Translations under genes and position numbers: made by a program
Assembly: GCA_964647785.1 (NCBI GenBank)
Contig: CAZYJD010000048.1
Coordinates: 1-15,276, forward strand
Reading direction: 5' to 3'
Source of the DNA: CAZYJD01 sp964647785
GTDB lineage: Bacteria > Bacteroidota > Bacteroidia > NS11-12g > UBA9320
Length of the DNA: 15,276 nucleotides
Shown: positions 14,179 to 15,276 of the stretch, piece after piece
How the letters are laid out: every line of letters starts with the position of its first letter
How positions within the stretch are numbered: position 1 is the first letter of the stretch
Notes under the pieces: model-generated
What the model was told of the DNA's origin: nothing
Database searches by the model: none
The model's input: the letters and a program-made list of their open reading frames with translations, nothing else

Positions 14179-15102
14179 CTAGAACACAGGACATCTTAGC
14201 GCATCTTTATTGCCCAAAAGCCAGCCTTTGTTTCTCGACTTGCTCACTTTCCGATTTCCAAATCCGTGAGAATAAGTGAACTGCAAGAAGGAGAAATTAT
14301 CATTTCTGTTCGGGTTGCCCCGCAAATTGCCAGACCGATCTTTTGGCTCTCCCAATGTACGATCACTCAATGCAACTGCCTTAGTTCCCCGCTCCTGCTC
14401 TAGCCGCTGCATATCAGGATAGGCTCCGCTCACATCATCGATGTAATCGGTATATGATTTTCGCATGGCCAATTCAATTCCAAAATACTGTGACTTACCA
14501 AATTGTCTTCTGATGCCAAAACCGAAAGGGATGGACATGGACGTTCTGCTATAACGATCGCTGTAACCGAACAAACCTTGACCTTCTGTTCCCAATGGCT
14601 GTAAATTCACCCATTCGCCATTGTACTGTGCCTGGGGATTGAATCTGAATACGCCCACCCCTCCAAATACATAAAGCATGGCTGTTTTATTGCGCATTCC
14701 TTGCCAACGCGATAAATCAAGAACAGTTATTTCCGCATTCAGCGCCAACTCAGCGAGATTTGAACGGAAATGTAGGTTTCTTTTGAATCTGGAAACATCC
14801 TCCGAATGGGAATCATCACCCACAAAGCGCGCCGCACTCAAATCGGCACGCAACGCGAGCCAATGGGTAAAATTTAGCCGCGCCCCTATGCTTAGGTTTG
14901 GACGAACGGTACTGAGGTCAAGATCAAGAAAGGCTTCCTTTCGCTTTCCGATTGAACCACCCAAGTCACCAAAAAACATTCCTGCACCGGCACCTAGCCG
15001 AAATTCAGCAAATTTTTTGTACCCAAGTTGTGCTTCAGATCGCTCTGCAGTTAGCACCAAAAAAGCAAAAGATAACAGTGAAATGCATTTAATTTTCATC
15101 AT
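14179..15102 (-). CDS. DUF6089-like outer-membrane beta-barrel protein
   Basis: A 307-residue exported protein. The signal peptide is MMKIKCISLLSFAFLVLTAERSEA in two parts: a lysine-containing n-region, a hydrophobic core at about 6-18, and likely cleavage after SEA (residue 24). The mature part has alternating amphipathic strands with GAGAGMFFGDLGGSIG (37-52), RPNLSIGARLNFTHWLALRADLS (in two strands, 67-89), RFKRNLHFRSNLAELALNAE (105-124), FGGVGVFRF and a late strand FSFLQFTYSHGF (270-281). The GDLGG, RNLxFRS and ELxxNAE pattern fits DUF6089, a Bacteroidota outer-membrane barrel family of unknown role. A basic tail (282-307) ending CPVF follows the last strand, which is unusual. The frame is open for 39 more codons upstream, but that extension is low-complexity leader with a tyrosine run, so the ATG at 15102 (or 15099) is chosen. 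Confidence 0.82.
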   Translation of the reverse strand: MMKIKCISLLSFAFLVLTAERSEAQLGYKKFAEFRLGAGAGMFFGDLGGSIGKRKEAFLDLDLSTVRPNLSIGARLNFTHWLALRADLSAARFVGDDSHSEDVSRFKRNLHFRSNLAELALNAEITVLDLSRWQGMRNKTAMLYVFGGVGVFRFNPQAQYNGEWVNLQPLGTEGQGLFGYSDRYSRTSMSIPFGFGIRRQFGKSQYFGIELAMRKSYTDYIDDVSGAYPDMQRLEQERGTKAVALSDRTLGEPKDRSGNLRGNPNRNDNFSFLQFTYSHGFGNRKVSKSRNKGWLLGNKDALRCPVF

Positions 15103-15116
15103 TGTAGTAGTTAATA

Positions 15117-15131
15117 AGTAGTAGTAGTAGT
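15117..15131. repeat. AGT trinucleotide tract in the leader of the barrel gene
   Basis: Five perfect AGT units (15117-15131), with a further TAGTAG at 15105-15110 after a short AT interruption. On the coding strand this is an ACT/CTA-rich leader ending directly before the barrel gene ATG. Tracts of this length can vary by slippage; whether this one does cannot be seen. Confidence 0.7.
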
Positions 15132-15135
15132 GAAT

Positions 15136-15145
15136 CGAAAATATA
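15136..15145 (-). promoter_or_regulatory. Possible -7 box of the barrel gene
   Basis: On the minus strand 15145-15136 reads TATATTTTCG, where TATTTTCG is one base off TAnnTTTG, 33 bp before the ATG at 15102. Surrounding sequence is very AT-rich and no clear -33 element is visible, so this is a weak call. Confidence 0.3.
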
Positions 15146-15276
15146 AAAAAATATTTACAACAGCATTTTAAGGCAACTTTTAGTGAGAAATTTTTGGTAG
15201 AAATGTGCCATTCGTTCATTTTGTATCAAGTGAAAGCATTCTTGCAACTTGGTTTGTTTTAAAGCTATGAGAATCC

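Noticed and set aside
14137..14192. GTCCTG and CAGGAC inverted repeat spanning the convergent junction
   Set aside because: Six bp arms around a 44-nt loop are likely chance, and no T-run follows.
14678..15121. A 147-codon open frame on the plus strand
   Set aside because: It lies opposite the barrel gene, which has a signal peptide and family-like strands. The plus-strand product is low-complexity, rich in R, S and A, with no recognisable motif.
15267..15276. ATG near the right edge as the start of a further gene
   Set aside because: Only three codons are visible and no clear -7 box precedes it, so a gene cannot be supported.
1..15276. Mobile elements, CRISPR arrays, tRNA/rRNA genes, riboswitches, defence systems
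   Set aside because: No transposase, integrase, direct-repeat array, cloverleaf or recognisable riboswitch pattern was found on either strand, and nearly all sequence is occupied by identifiable core genes.

Overview
The window looks like a chromosomal segment of a Bacteroidota bacterium. Three things point there. Most transcription units are preceded by the TAnnTTTG -7 box typical of that phylum. Shine-Dalgarno sequences are almost absent (one clear GGAGG). The proteins carry Bacteroidota-style variants: a cysteine-free L32, a GDMNGIG PdxA N-terminus, a YGNTTNGT FabH, a DUF6089-like outer-membrane protein, and a receiver protein ending in MLRQKLIS. The order or family cannot be fixed from this sequence. 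Coding density is high and nearly everything is core metabolism or RNA biology. I see no tRNA, rRNA, CRISPR, insertion sequence, phage gene or attachment site.

Layout. 1-77 (-) is the cut 5' end of an unidentified gene. 78-283 is an AT-rich divergent spacer ending in a promoter. 284-748 (+) is a stand-alone response-regulator receiver. 874-3368 (+) is a two-gene unit of M17 leucyl aminopeptidase (pepA) and 4-hydroxythreonine-4-phosphate dehydrogenase (pdxA), joined by an ATGA overlap. 3434-8731 (+) is a seven-gene run: DUF177/YceD, rpmF (L32), plsX, fabH, accB, accC, and trmH (2'-O-ribose methyltransferase), the last overlapping accC by ATGA. This is the widespread yceD-rpmF-plsX-fabH lipid/ribosome cluster extended by accBC. 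It therefore holds malonyl-CoA formation (AccB/AccC), the first condensation of fatty acid synthesis (FabH) and the acyl-phosphate step of phospholipid synthesis (PlsX), together with a large-subunit protein and an rRNA-related factor.

8802-11030 (+) is a small-type purL with its own promoter. It converges on trhO (11027-12076, -), a rhodanese-type tRNA U34 hydroxylase. The two stop codons sit inside one 10-bp palindrome. Divergent from trhO is a 658-residue membrane-anchored protein of unknown function (12198-14174, +) with a C-terminal pair of MORN_2/YwqK-like repeats. It converges, with a 4-bp gap, on a DUF6089-like outer-membrane beta-barrel gene (14179-15102, -). The last 170 bp hold the AT-rich leader of that gene, including a short AGT triplet tract, and nothing else I can support.

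I find no convincing new multi-gene system. The least explained parts are the anchored MORN-tailed protein and the two tail-to-tail gene pairs with no room for a terminator between them. The start sites of the receiver gene, purL and the beta-barrel gene are placed downstream of the longest possible open frames, because promoter boxes or a signal peptide argue for it.
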